Positions 1 through 5,208 of a stretch of 6,344 nt of DNA are shown one piece after another. Positions within the stretch are counted from its first letter, which is position 1; each line of letters begins with the position of its first letter. This stretch comes from Spirochaetota bacterium. GTDB taxonomy: Bacteria; Spirochaetota; Spirochaetia; DSM-27196; PWMO01. The position numbers were made by a program, and so were the translations under genes. The notes beneath the pieces are model-generated. The model was not told where the DNA came from. It made no database searches and worked only from the letters and a program-made list of their open reading frames with translations. Location: the NCBI GenBank assembly GCA_009908925.1, contig JAAAOH010000241.1, positions 1 through 6,344 on the forward strand, given 5' to 3'.

Positions 1-11
1 TGTCTCTGTAG

Positions 12-17
12 AAGGGG
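12..17 (+). promoter_or_regulatory. Ribosome binding site of the STAS gene
   Basis: AAGGGG lies four bases before the ATG at 22 and supports that start. Any promoter lies outside the left edge, so the gene may be first or internal in a transcript. Confidence 0.6.
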
Positions 18-21
18 AGCT

Positions 22-573
22 ATGAGCAACAACGAGATCGTTCCTGGCTTCGATGAGGAAAAGGACGAAAGTCTCAAAATCAGGCTGCAAAAAATCGACT
101 CCGTCGAGGGATGCCTCGTTCTTTATCTTACCGGGTACATCGACACGTACAATTCGAACTTCTTCCAGAAGCGCGTCAATCGTGCCGTGGAAGCCGGGTA
201 CACCAAGCTGATCTTTCACTGCAGCGGGCTGAACTACGTATCGAGTACCGGCATTGGATCCTTTACCGCATTTCTCAAGGCCGTGAAGCCTCGGGGCGGG
301 GACCTTGTCCTGCTCGAGATACAGCCGAAAGTCTACGAGGTGTTCCAGCTACTCGGGTTCTCCCAGTTCTTCAATATCAAGGACAACCTCGATGAGGCGG
401 TGGAGTTCTTCAAGAAGGGGGGCGTCGCCACCGAGTCCGAGGTCTTTCCGAAGATCTTCAAGTGCCCGATCTGTTCCAAGAAGCTGAAGGCGACCAAGGC
501 CGGCCGATTCCGCTGTTCAGAGTGCAAGACCATTCTTGCCATCGACAACTCCGGACAGGTCTTTCTCGGCTGA
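22..573 (+). CDS. STAS-domain protein with C-terminal zinc ribbon
   Basis: This 183-residue protein has two parts. Residues about 18-130 form a STAS domain of the anti-sigma-factor-antagonist kind (SpoIIAA/RsbV-like). The sequence has the LTGYIDTYN strand-turn, and VSSTGIG at 73-79 falls where SpoIIAA carries its phosphorylated serine, so S75 (or the neighbouring T76) is the likely phosphosite. Residues 148-168 hold CPIC, 13 residues, then CSEC, a four-cysteine zinc-ribbon pattern. STAS proteins of this family usually bind a serine-kinase anti-sigma factor in partner-switching pathways. No kinase or sigma gene lies in the window, so the partner is unknown. The zinc ribbon is an addition to the single-domain form and could bind nucleic acid or protein. 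The ATG start follows a purine-rich AAGGGG site four bases upstream. Domain assignment is firm; the regulatory target is not known. Confidence 0.9.
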   Translation: MSNNEIVPGFDEEKDESLKIRLQKIDSVEGCLVLYLTGYIDTYNSNFFQKRVNRAVEAGYTKLIFHCSGLNYVSSTGIGSFTAFLKAVKPRGGDLVLLEIQPKVYEVFQLLGFSQFFNIKDNLDEAVEFFKKGGVATESEVFPKIFKCPICSKKLKATKAGRFRCSECKTILAIDNSGQVFLG

Positions 574-579
574 CCGCGA

Positions 580-601
580 GCTCCACGGGCTCCACGGGCT
601 C
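580..601. repeat. 9-bp tandem repeat, 2.4 copies
   Basis: GCTCCACGG occurs twice in perfect tandem, followed by a partial GCTC. It lies seven bases after the STAS stop codon. Its period would be in frame if read through, but a stop precedes it. It may be a slippage-prone spacer; no function is evident. Confidence 0.7.
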
Positions 602-639
602 TTCCGACATCGAATATTACCTCTGCGGTCTTGACGAAT

Positions 640-657
640 CGCCGCGTCGGCGCTTTT
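640..657 (+). terminator. Possible small intrinsic terminator after the STAS gene
   Basis: CGCCG (640-644) and CGGCG (648-652) can form a five-pair GC stem with a three-base CGT loop. One base later comes a run of four T. Beyond one mismatch, AA (637-638) could also pair with TT (654-655). The short stem and short T tract make this a weak candidate. It would separate the STAS gene from pspA, which fits the 140-base gap and the strong separate ribosome binding site of pspA. No convincing -35/-10 pair was found in the same gap. Confidence 0.35.
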
Positions 658-686
658 CTAGCTCGTAAGAGAATTGTGTATCACAG

Positions 687-707
687 TCGCGATCGTCGCG
701 AAGGAGG
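687..707 (+). promoter_or_regulatory. pspA ribosome binding site overlapped by an inverted repeat
   Basis: AAGGAGG (701-707) lies six bases before the GTG at 714 and decides that start. Immediately upstream, TCGCGA (687-692) and TCGCGA (696-701), separated by TCG, form a perfect six-base inverted repeat whose last base is the first base of the Shine-Dalgarno sequence. As RNA it could form a hairpin touching the ribosome site. As DNA it could be an operator. Both roles are inference. Confidence 0.5.
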
Positions 708-713
708 CCTTTT

Positions 714-1532
714 GTGGGCATATTCGACCGCTTCAGGCGGCTCATCAAATCCAATCTAAACGAGATGATCAATCGATCGGAGAACCCCGAGAAGATGCTT
801 GAGCAGGTCATCGATGACATGAACAAGCAACTCATCGAGTCGAAGAAGAGCGTCGCCTCCGCGATCGCCGACGAAAAGAAGCTCGAGCGACAGATCAACC
901 AGACACGGGCACAGTCGGCACAGTGGGAGCAGCGGGCGGAAACCGCGGTACGCGCGGGCGAGGATGAGCTCGCCAAGGAAGCCCTGCTGCGCAAGCAGGA
1001 GCTCGACGGCCACGCCGAGGAATACGAGAAACAACGCGCACAGCAGCATGATTCGGTGGAGAAGCTGAAGGTGGCACTTCGTGCGCTTCAGCAGAAGCTC
1101 GAGGAGGCTCAGCGTAAGCGCAATCTTCTCGTCGCACGGGCGCGCCGCGTCGAAACCCAGAAGAAGCTGAACGAGACCATCGGTGGCATGAACGATACGT
1201 CGGCGTTCGAGGCCTTCGACCGCATGACCGAGAAGATGGATGAACTCGAGGCGCAGAACGAGGCGATGGAAGAGCTCGAGGACACGTCGAGCAAGGACGA
1301 GCTCGAGGACAAGTTCCGCAAGCTCGAGGGCAGCGCCTCCGACGGCGATTCGCTCCTTTCCGATCTCAAGAAACGGCTCGAAATCGAGCACCAGAAGGGT
1401 GCTGAATCCGGCGGGACCGACGAATCGGGCAACGTAGACGACTCGGGCACGGCCTCCAACGACGCGGAGGGTGAGGAGTCCATCGAAGAGCTCAAGCGGA
1501 GGCTGCGCGAGGATGAGGGGAAGCGCCGGTAG
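714..1532 (+). CDS. pspA: PspA/IM30 family membrane-stress protein
   Basis: This 272-residue protein starts with MGIFDRFRRLIKSNLNEMI, the amphipathic N-terminal helix typical of PspA/IM30/Vipp1, followed by the family's SENPEKMLEQVIDDM stretch at about 22-36. Almost all of residues 25-225 is charged, heptad-rich coiled coil, as in the ESCRT-III-like fold of this family. Known members bind stressed inner-membrane surfaces, oligomerise and limit proton leakage. At 272 residues it is longer than the roughly 222 of Escherichia coli PspA. The excess is an acidic, Ser/Gly/Asp-rich tail (about 228-256) with a final charged helix (EESIEELKRRLREDEG). The GTG start is supported by AAGGAGG. The downstream regulator gene overlaps its end by 20 bases, so the two are probably one transcript. 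No PspB, PspC or PspF gene is visible. The tail is unlikely to be error because the frame is open throughout and ends cleanly in the regulator overlap. Confidence 0.93.
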   Translation: MGIFDRFRRLIKSNLNEMINRSENPEKMLEQVIDDMNKQLIESKKSVASAIADEKKLERQINQTRAQSAQWEQRAETAVRAGEDELAKEALLRKQELDGHAEEYEKQRAQQHDSVEKLKVALRALQQKLEEAQRKRNLLVARARRVETQKKLNETIGGMNDTSAFEAFDRMTEKMDELEAQNEAMEELEDTSSKDELEDKFRKLEGSASDGDSLLSDLKKRLEIEHQKGAESGGTDESGNVDDSGTASNDAEGEESIEELKRRLREDEGKRR

Positions 1533-2154
1533 CGGATCGCTTCGCGTCCATCTCGTCCCGTCAGATCCCCTCTTGGCGGAGCGTATTCGCGCCCGAGTCG
1601 CTCACCGGCCCTCGTGGACCATGAGCGTCGGCCTCAGCTGCCGCATCCCTCCCGATGCCGATGTCGTCTTGCTTCCGGCTGAGCGGTGCGACGAGTGTCT
1701 CCTCGACGCCCCATCACCGCCGGCCTATCTCGTATATGGCAAGCCCGAGCTTCTGACCGGGTGCGTACTTCGTGGTTGCACCGATTACCTGAAAACGCCG
1801 TGGGACGGCGACGAGCTTGAGTTCCGGCTGGAACGGTTCGCGAGGCCGCTTGCTTTCTCCGTTGCCGGTGTGCAGGTTCGCCTGGAGAACCGGGGCCTCG
1901 TAAGCGAGGTGGGGCGAACCGGGATCACGGCGGCGGAGTGCGCCGTGCTCGAGCTCCTCATCCGGCGTCCCGGCGAGACCGTACCCCGTGAGGCCCTATT
2001 CTATGCGCTATGGGGAACAGACGGTGGCAGTTCCCGTCTCGTCGACGTCTATGTCTCCCGCCTGCGCCGGAGGTTGCGTGAGGTGCTCCCTGCCCGCAGT
2101 CCGGCCGATCCACTTCGCTCTGTACACGGCCGTGGCTATACCCTTGAAGCGTAA
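1513..2154 (+). CDS. OmpR/PhoB-type winged-helix regulator with degenerate receiver
   Basis: The preferred start is the ATG at 1513, ten bases after GGAGG (1498-1502), giving 213 residues. An upstream ATG at 1471 is in frame but lies deeper inside pspA. Residues about 118-212 are a winged-helix DNA-binding domain: GITAAECAVLELLIRRPGE, the SRLVDVYVSRLRRRL recognition region (174-188) and the C-terminal HGRGYTLEA wing are diagnostic. Residues 10-112 look like a receiver fold. The strand ending ADVVLLP carries Pro55 where the phosphoacceptor Asp is expected, the N-terminal acidic pair is reduced to one Asp (D18), while the lysine motif DYLKTP (K94) remains. It is therefore probably an atypical, phosphorylation-independent regulator. 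Coupling to pspA suggests that it responds to or controls envelope stress, but its target is inferred from position only. No histidine kinase is nearby. Confidence 0.85.
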   Translation: MRGSAGSGSLRVHLVPSDPLLAERIRARVAHRPSWTMSVGLSCRIPPDADVVLLPAERCDECLLDAPSPPAYLVYGKPELLTGCVLRGCTDYLKTPWDGDELEFRLERFARPLAFSVAGVQVRLENRGLVSEVGRTGITAAECAVLELLIRRPGETVPREALFYALWGTDGGSSRLVDVYVSRLRRRLREVLPARSPADPLRSVHGRGYTLEA

Positions 2155-2166
2155 GAGAATAGATGC

Positions 2167-2187
2167 TTGTGGATAAGTTGTGGAAAT
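2167..2187 (-). promoter_or_regulatory. DnaA-box pair, left copy
   Basis: TGTGGATAA at 2168-2176 is the exact reverse complement of the consensus DnaA box TTATCCACA. Eleven bases on, in the same phase, TGTGGAAAT (2179-2187) is a second box with two mismatches. One-helical-turn spacing of a strong and a weak box suits cooperative DnaA binding. It begins 12 bases after the regulator stop codon. Confidence 0.6.
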
Positions 2188-2272
2188 ATTCGTACCCTCC
2201 GTATCTGGTGCGCTGTCCGCGAGTCGCGGTTGCGCCGCAGGTGCGGAGAATTGGGGTTTTCTGTACCGATTT

Positions 2273-2281
2273 GCCGGATAA
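2273..2281 (-). promoter_or_regulatory. Weak DnaA-like box in the AT-rich core
   Basis: GCCGGATAA reads TTATCCGGC on the minus strand, matching the DnaA consensus at seven of nine positions in the same orientation as the two perfect boxes. On its own it would not be called. Confidence 0.25.
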
Positions 2282-2284
2282 CTG

Positions 2285-2300
2285 CATACAACACATACAA
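2285..2300. repeat. Short direct repeat CATACAA
   Basis: CATACAA occurs at 2285-2291 and 2294-2300, a nine-base period, inside the AT-rich core. It could be a binding-site pair or part of an unwinding element. No function can be read from the sequence. Confidence 0.5.
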
Positions 2301-2354
2301 ATATGAGAATGTTAGGGAAATTTGAGAGATCAGTGAGTGGGGGCCCCCTCGTGT

Positions 2355-2376
2355 CCTGTCTGAAAATGTAGACAGG
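2355..2376. promoter_or_regulatory. Seven-pair inverted repeat, possible operator or RNA hairpin
   Basis: CCTGTCT (2355-2361) and AGACAGG (2370-2376) are perfect reverse complements around an eight-base A-rich loop. No T tract follows, so it is not a classical intrinsic terminator. It sits about 130 bases before the operon start and just left of the right DnaA box, so an operator or a 5' leader hairpin is possible. Confidence 0.4.
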
Positions 2377-2390
2377 CCGGCCCGAAGCAA

Positions 2391-2406
2391 TTGTGGATAA
2401 ATTGTG
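2391..2406 (-). promoter_or_regulatory. DnaA-box pair, right copy
   Basis: TGTGGATAA at 2392-2400 is a second perfect DnaA box (TTATCCACA on the minus strand). It is followed after one helical turn by TTGTG, as in the left copy. The two copies share TTGTGGATAARTTGTG over 16 positions, differing only at the R, with the same orientation and 224 bases apart. Confidence 0.6.
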
Positions 2407-2422
2407 CGCGATTCAGTCTCTC

Positions 2423-2438
2423 CCGGCCGGCCGGCCGG
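2423..2438. repeat. Four tandem CCGG units, 16-bp perfect palindrome
   Basis: CCGG is repeated four times without a break, giving a fully self-complementary 16-mer. A related GGCCGGCC lies at 2375-2382. The unit could be a dense methylation target or an extruding palindrome. No function is established. Confidence 0.6.
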
Positions 2439-2493
2439 TTGCCGATGGAGACCGAAGGTGGCGAGGCCCGGCCCGTGCGTTTCGGTTGCAATG

Positions 2494-2499
2494 AGGAGG
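2494..2499 (+). promoter_or_regulatory. Ribosome binding site that sets the operon's first start
   Basis: AGGAGG lies five bases before the GTG at 2505. The in-frame TTG at 2391 and ATG at 2445 have no comparable site, and the TTG would put a DnaA box inside the gene. This favours the GTG start. Confidence 0.7.
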
Positions 2500-2504
2500 G
2501 GGCC

Positions 2505-3509
2505 GTGCTACGATTCGCCGAAGTGAAGGAAATCGTGCGCCTCGTTGTGCGGTTCATCTTGTCGCTTGCGACGGTCCTGCTTCTCCTCGTCGCCGGCATT
2601 GTGGCCATACGTTGGGTGACGTATCATACTCCCGAGAACGTTCCCGCCGGTCGCACCCTGGCGTACCTGCTGGTGCAGGCGATACGTCCGGCCTTCCTCC
2701 CCGCCGTCCTCATTGCCACACTCGTGAGCCTCTTCGGCCTGCTGCGACTGCCGCGGCTACGACACGTCGGTCTGCTCGTCGTATTCGTCGTCACCGGCTC
2801 GAGCATTACCTTCGGCGCTGCGGGGTTGCTCCGTCTCGAGGGCATGGTGCCCGCGCCGGAGGCTCCGCCGAGCAGGCGCCTCGAGTCCGGGGTGCTGTAC
2901 CGCAGTGATCAGCTGGATCTCTATGCGTTCGACAGCACCGCGCTCAGCTTCTCCTCTGTCGTGTATCACGTTTCAGGACGGGACCCGGCCTTTGGTGTGG
3001 CCGAAGAAGGCGTTCTCTACCCACATACGGAGGAGCTCGGAGTGCGCGCGCCCGACGCGCCCGGGGTCGACCTTCGCGTCTCTCTGAGCGAGCTCGAGAA
3101 CGCCTACTGGCAGTCCTTCGTGCCTCCGCCCGAGGTTGGCGGCACGCTCGAGGATGTCGCCATGGCCGGTATGGTCTTCGACGGACGCTACAGCCCGATG
3201 AGCCGTGACTTTCTCATACTCGCGTGGATGCTTGCACTGCTCACGACGAGTTTGTGGACGATCGCCCGAGCGACTCGCTGGCCGCTCCTGAATATCATTC
3301 TCACCCTCGGCATGCTTCGCGCAATCTTCGCGGCTTTTTCGTTCGTGGAGCGGGAGATTGTTCGGGAGTTCGCTGCTGCCGCCGTCCCGGCAGCCTATCT
3401 CGAGTACCTGCTGCCCGGGCTGTTTGCCGGCGTCGCCTTGATCCTGCTTCTGATTCTCATCCTGATGCCCTCGTTCGAACAGTGGAACAGAGAGGTGGGT
3501 AGTGCATAG
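2505..3509 (+). CDS. Six-segment membrane protein with LptF/LptG-like topology
   Basis: From the GTG at 2505 the protein has 334 residues. Hydrophobic segments lie at about 12-38, 54-80 and 88-112. A soluble part spans 113-233, and further segments lie at about 234-255, 258-282 and 299-322. The soluble part looks beta-rich (SGVLYRSDQLDLYAF, SSVVYHVSG, EEGVLYPH). This three-plus-three layout around an extracytoplasmic beta domain is that of LptF and LptG, permeases that extract lipopolysaccharide from the inner membrane with the LptB ATPase. I do not recognise a family signature by eye, so the link is inference from topology. Its stop overlaps the start of the next gene by eight bases, and that gene encodes a protein of the same layout. 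An in-frame ATG at 2445 would add 20 polar residues but lacks a ribosome site. It could equally be an unrelated envelope protein known only in its own lineage. Confidence 0.85.
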   Translation: MLRFAEVKEIVRLVVRFILSLATVLLLLVAGIVAIRWVTYHTPENVPAGRTLAYLLVQAIRPAFLPAVLIATLVSLFGLLRLPRLRHVGLLVVFVVTGSSITFGAAGLLRLEGMVPAPEAPPSRRLESGVLYRSDQLDLYAFDSTALSFSSVVYHVSGRDPAFGVAEEGVLYPHTEELGVRAPDAPGVDLRVSLSELENAYWQSFVPPPEVGGTLEDVAMAGMVFDGRYSPMSRDFLILAWMLALLTTSLWTIARATRWPLLNIILTLGMLRAIFAAFSFVEREIVREFAAAAVPAAYLEYLLPGLFAGVALILLLILILMPSFEQWNREVGSA

Positions 3510-5208
3510 AAGCGTGCGCACCCTCGTTCTTACCATACTCACGGTCTATGTGATCGCGCTCGGCACTTTCATGGTGTACTCCCTCCAGGAGTTTCCGGCG
3601 AGAGAGGTGCTGGCGATCTTTCAGCGCAGGTGGATCGTCACCAACGGGTTGTATCTGTTCATCGATCGACTGATCCCGGTTCAGCTGACGGCCGTCATCC
3701 TTGCGTTCTCGCTTCTGGTGCGCACCGCCCGCTCGCAGACGAGCGCCTCCTTTTTCGACCTGATTCGGCCCGTGCTCGTCGTGGTGATCGTGACGGCCGT
3801 TCTCTACACGGCTGCTGCCGGTCTCGCAGCACCGATACTGGCCGGCGCGCGGCACGATGCCGAGTACCGGAGTGACCTGGCTGAGAGCTTCCGCAACGAT
3901 GGCGATGAGGCCTATAGCGCGGGCGAATGGGCGCGCGCGGTCACCGAATTCGAGGCCTACCTGGCCATAGTTCCCGGGGATGCGGAAGTTGAGGAGAATC
4001 TGGCCGACGCCCGCAACAAACGTGACGAGGCATCTCCCGGCGAGCAGGAGTCCGACGAAGAACCCGGCGCAGGTCATGAGCTCACCAGCCAGGACGCGGA
4101 GCAGCTGGTCGACAGGGCTCAGGAAGCTCTGGCCGGGGAAGACTACATCTCGGCGCACTACTGGGCGCAGCTTGCCCTCGAGCTCGATCCGGGGCGGCCG
4201 GAGGCCCAGGACATCCTGCGCGAGGCGAACCGCCGCATGACTTCGCTCGAGCTCTCGAATCTCGACGAGCAGGAACGGGCCGTTTACGAGCGCAAGCGAG
4301 ACGCCTATCAGGCCCTGCAGAACGATGAGATTTTCCGGGCGCATCGCATCTTCTCGGAGCTTGCACAGGAGTTCCCGCGTGACGGCGACGTGCAGCGCTA
4401 TCTTCCCCAGGTCGAGCGCAGACTGCGCGAGGTGGCATTCTTCACCGATGAAATCGAGCGCAGCATGCATCTCCCCGGCTCGAACGACATTCTGTTCACC
4501 ACTGCCGGGGACGAGGCCGCAGCCGATCGCCGCTTCATCTCGATCCGGCTCCTCGTCAGCACGCGGGCCGGGACCTACGCCCGTGAGGTCGAGGTGATTG
4601 ATGTCGCGGCCAACGGCGAGATCCGCCGGCATCTGCGGGCACCGTACGCGAAGCTTCGTTCGGGGCGTCTCATACTCCAGGGCGTCGAGCGTGGTACCGA
4701 TAGCATCGTCTATCGTCCGGGCTACCGCGTGCGCCCTGCCGGCGGTGGAGAGCTGCCATATGTCGAGGTGATGCACAGTGCCCGCGAGCTCCACGCTCTG
4801 CGTGATACCGGGCCGCGCTTCTCCGGGGTGAGCGTGGCGGAGCTGCTTATGATGAAGGATTTCTTCCCCCGGCTCGGCTATAGCGTCGACGGCGTGAAGC
4901 TTGCGCTCGCCATGCGTCTGGTGCGGCCTTTCAGCTTCGTCATCCTCTCTTTCTTTGCGCTCGCCGCGGGTTGGGCCTGGCGCACCCGCTATATCGCCCG
5001 CCCACCGATCCTGGTGCTTGCGGTGCTGCCGGCACTCCCCTTCATCCTGTCCATCGTGACTACGCTCTACCACTATCTCCATCGCGTGCTTCTTGGTGTC
5101 ATCGTCCCTCTCGGAGGATTCACAGAGCTGATCATCGCGACGGTGCTGATAGAGGCGCTGCTCCTCCTTGTATCGCTTGCCGTGCTCGCCGGACAATCCG
5201 CGCCATGA
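3502..5208 (+). CDS. Membrane protein with TPR-like insert and LptF/LptG-like architecture
   Basis: The 568-residue protein starts at GTG 3502, after AGAGG at 3491-3495. Membrane segments lie at about 6-28, 52-74 and 89-113. Then come three TPR-like helical pairs, near 127-160 (GDEAYSAGEWARAVTEFEAYL), 200-233 and 264-297. A beta-rich section at about 325-425 includes REVEVIDVAANGEIRRHLRA. Finally there are segments at about 474-493, 502-524 and 541-563. The stretch before segment four (VSVAELLMMKDFFPRLGY, then RLVRPFSFVILSFFALAAG) resembles by eye the equivalent LptF/LptG region, where a beta-jellyroll precedes the last three helices. The TPR insert is not part of ordinary LptF/G, which are also about 200 residues shorter. 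An acidic, glutamate-rich linker (178-190) separates the first two TPR units. It overlaps the upstream gene by eight bases and the downstream one by four (ATGA), so the three are probably translated together. Coding status is firm; the permease relationship is a hypothesis. Confidence 0.88.
   Translation: MHRSVRTLVLTILTVYVIALGTFMVYSLQEFPAREVLAIFQRRWIVTNGLYLFIDRLIPVQLTAVILAFSLLVRTARSQTSASFFDLIRPVLVVVIVTAVLYTAAAGLAAPILAGARHDAEYRSDLAESFRNDGDEAYSAGEWARAVTEFEAYLAIVPGDAEVEENLADARNKRDEASPGEQESDEEPGAGHELTSQDAEQLVDRAQEALAGEDYISAHYWAQLALELDPGRPEAQDILREANRRMTSLELSNLDEQERAVYERKRDAYQALQNDEIFRAHRIFSELAQEFPRDGDVQRYLPQVERRLREVAFFTDEIERSMHLPGSNDILFTTAGDEAAADRRFISIRLLVSTRAGTYAREVEVIDVAANGEIRRHLRAPYAKLRSGRLILQGVERGTDSIVYRPGYRVRPAGGGELPYVEVMHSARELHALRDTGPRFSGVSVAELLMMKDFFPRLGYSVDGVKLALAMRLVRPFSFVILSFFALAAGWAWRTRYIARPPILVLAVLPALPFILSIVTTLYHYLHRVLLGVIVPLGGFTELIIATVLIEALLLLVSLAVLAGQSAP

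Larger units (their letters stand above)
2155..2504. other. 350-bp non-coding region with DnaA boxes and AT-rich core
   Basis: No credible gene occupies this gap between the regulator and the membrane-protein operon. It begins and ends with a DnaA-box cluster (see the separate entries). Between them lies an AT-rich core: positions 2281-2330 are 32% GC by hand count, far below the GC-rich surroundings. Right of the core come a GGGGGCCCCC palindrome (2339-2348), a seven-pair hairpin (2355-2376), GGCCGGCC (2375-2382) and a run of four CCGG (2423-2438). Boxes flanking an easily melted stretch are what a bacterial replication origin or DnaA-controlled promoter region looks like. dnaA, dnaN and gyrB are not in the window, so origin function is only a hypothesis. 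The gap must also contain the promoter of the downstream operon; no clear -35/-10 pair was recognised. Confidence 0.6.

Noticed and set aside
631..660. TTGACG at 631 as a -35 element for pspA
   Set aside because: No acceptable -10 lies 16-18 bases downstream (only TTTTCT or TTTCTA), and the stretch fits a small terminator better.
756..1391. A 211-codon minus-strand open frame opposite pspA
   Set aside because: Its Leu-rich translation is the complement of Glu/Lys coiled-coil codons, and there is no ribosome site or family match.
2216..2260. CCGCG-AGT-CGCGG hairpin followed by TTGGGGTTTT as a terminator for the regulator gene
   Set aside because: The T run lies about 28 bases from the stem, too far for an intrinsic terminator.
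2271..2301. TTGCCG and CATACA as a promoter for the membrane operon
   Set aside because: The -10 match is only three of six, so it cannot be distinguished from chance in an AT-rich stretch.
2391..2504. A longer N-terminus for the first membrane protein from TTG 2391 or ATG 2445
   Set aside because: Neither has a good ribosome binding site, the added residues are polar and unlike a leader, and the GTG at 2505 has AGGAGG at ideal spacing.
3457..5196. A 579-codon open frame on the minus strand opposite the TPR-containing membrane protein
   Set aside because: It mirrors a well-supported plus-strand gene, its translation is rich in His, Arg, Asp and Glu with no recognisable domain, and long antisense frames are expected in GC-rich coding DNA.
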